A stretch of DNA of 64,000 nucleotides from Phycisphaerae bacterium. Its GTDB lineage: Bacteria; Planctomycetota; Phycisphaerae; Phycisphaerales; UBA1924. Shown in pieces: positions 63,957 to 64,000 of the stretch. The first letter of the stretch is position 1. Each line of letters opens with the position of its first letter. The notes under the pieces are model-generated. The model did not search any database, had not been told where the DNA came from, and saw only the letters and a list, made by a program, of their open reading frames with translations. The DNA is taken from positions 310,001 through 374,000 of the forward strand of contig JAEUIW010000001.1 of assembly GCA_016794925.1 (NCBI GenBank). The letters run 5' to 3'. The position numbers and the translations under genes are program-made.

Positions 63957-64000
63957 TCGCCCCGTCACGCCGGCCCGGGCCGGCCCGCCCGCCGCCGAGG

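Overview
The window is very GC-rich, densely coding chromosomal DNA with no tRNA, rRNA, CRISPR array, phage or IS element that I can recognise. It most resembles a planctomycete, probably class Phycisphaerae. The grounds are the prepilins with the N-terminal run [16 protein letters not shown] followed by [12 protein letters not shown], the DUF1570 and DUF1573 proteins, a Ser/Thr kinase with an ADMGLAR activation segment, many GTG starts, and strong TTGACA -35 elements in the few AT-rich spacers. The lineage call is an inference from gene content.

Layout. 0-8 kb: a truncated LysR regulator diverging from a HmuV-like ABC ATPase, rsmG, a SnoaL-like protein, one frameshifted and one intact methyltransferase, a DUF1570 protein and infC, which appears to start at ATC. 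8-15 kb: a membrane Ser/Thr kinase, a tandem pair of prepilins and a PcrA/UvrD helicase. 15-23.7 kb: an operon of a helix-turn-helix regulator, a two-domain DTG aspartyl protease and a tandem FKBP, opposite an AtoE-type transporter, then the elongasome pair PBP2-RodA, a perfect parS-like palindrome and apaG. 24-31.6 kb: a MacB-like permease, uvrA and uvrB with small membrane proteins between them. 31.7-38 kb: a yeast-type cytosine deaminase, a TPR-GT41 glycosyltransferase, an ABC exporter pair and gcvH. 38-41.6 kb: an AT-rich noncoding island ending in an intrinsic terminator, then an operon of a TIM-barrel protein, cmk and plsC whose end overlaps a convergent TauE/SafE gene. 48.6-64 kb: rnr, an SDR, a MATE exporter, pdxA, queC-queE, sixA, an RlmJ-like protein, a secreted hydrolase, a SulP transporter and an ABC exporter pair.

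The most unusual part is 42.6-48.5 kb, two minus-strand transcription units of secreted proteins. The upstream unit starts at a TTGACA-18-TAGTCT promoter. It encodes an exported protein with a C-terminal membrane anchor, a Cys-rich secreted protein whose frame is interrupted by one TGA, and a MauE-like redox membrane domain fused in frame to a prepilin, and it ends at a hairpin with a T7 tail. The downstream unit encodes a 14-Cys secreted protein, an exported protein of unknown function and a DUF1573 protein. Its near-consensus promoter (TTGACA and TATATT) has a run of 16 G in the spacer, giving 21 bp instead of about 17. That is the architecture of a slipped-strand, phase-variable promoter. 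I infer a switchable, disulfide-rich envelope or surface system served by the MauE domain. The homologies are my reading and have not been searched.
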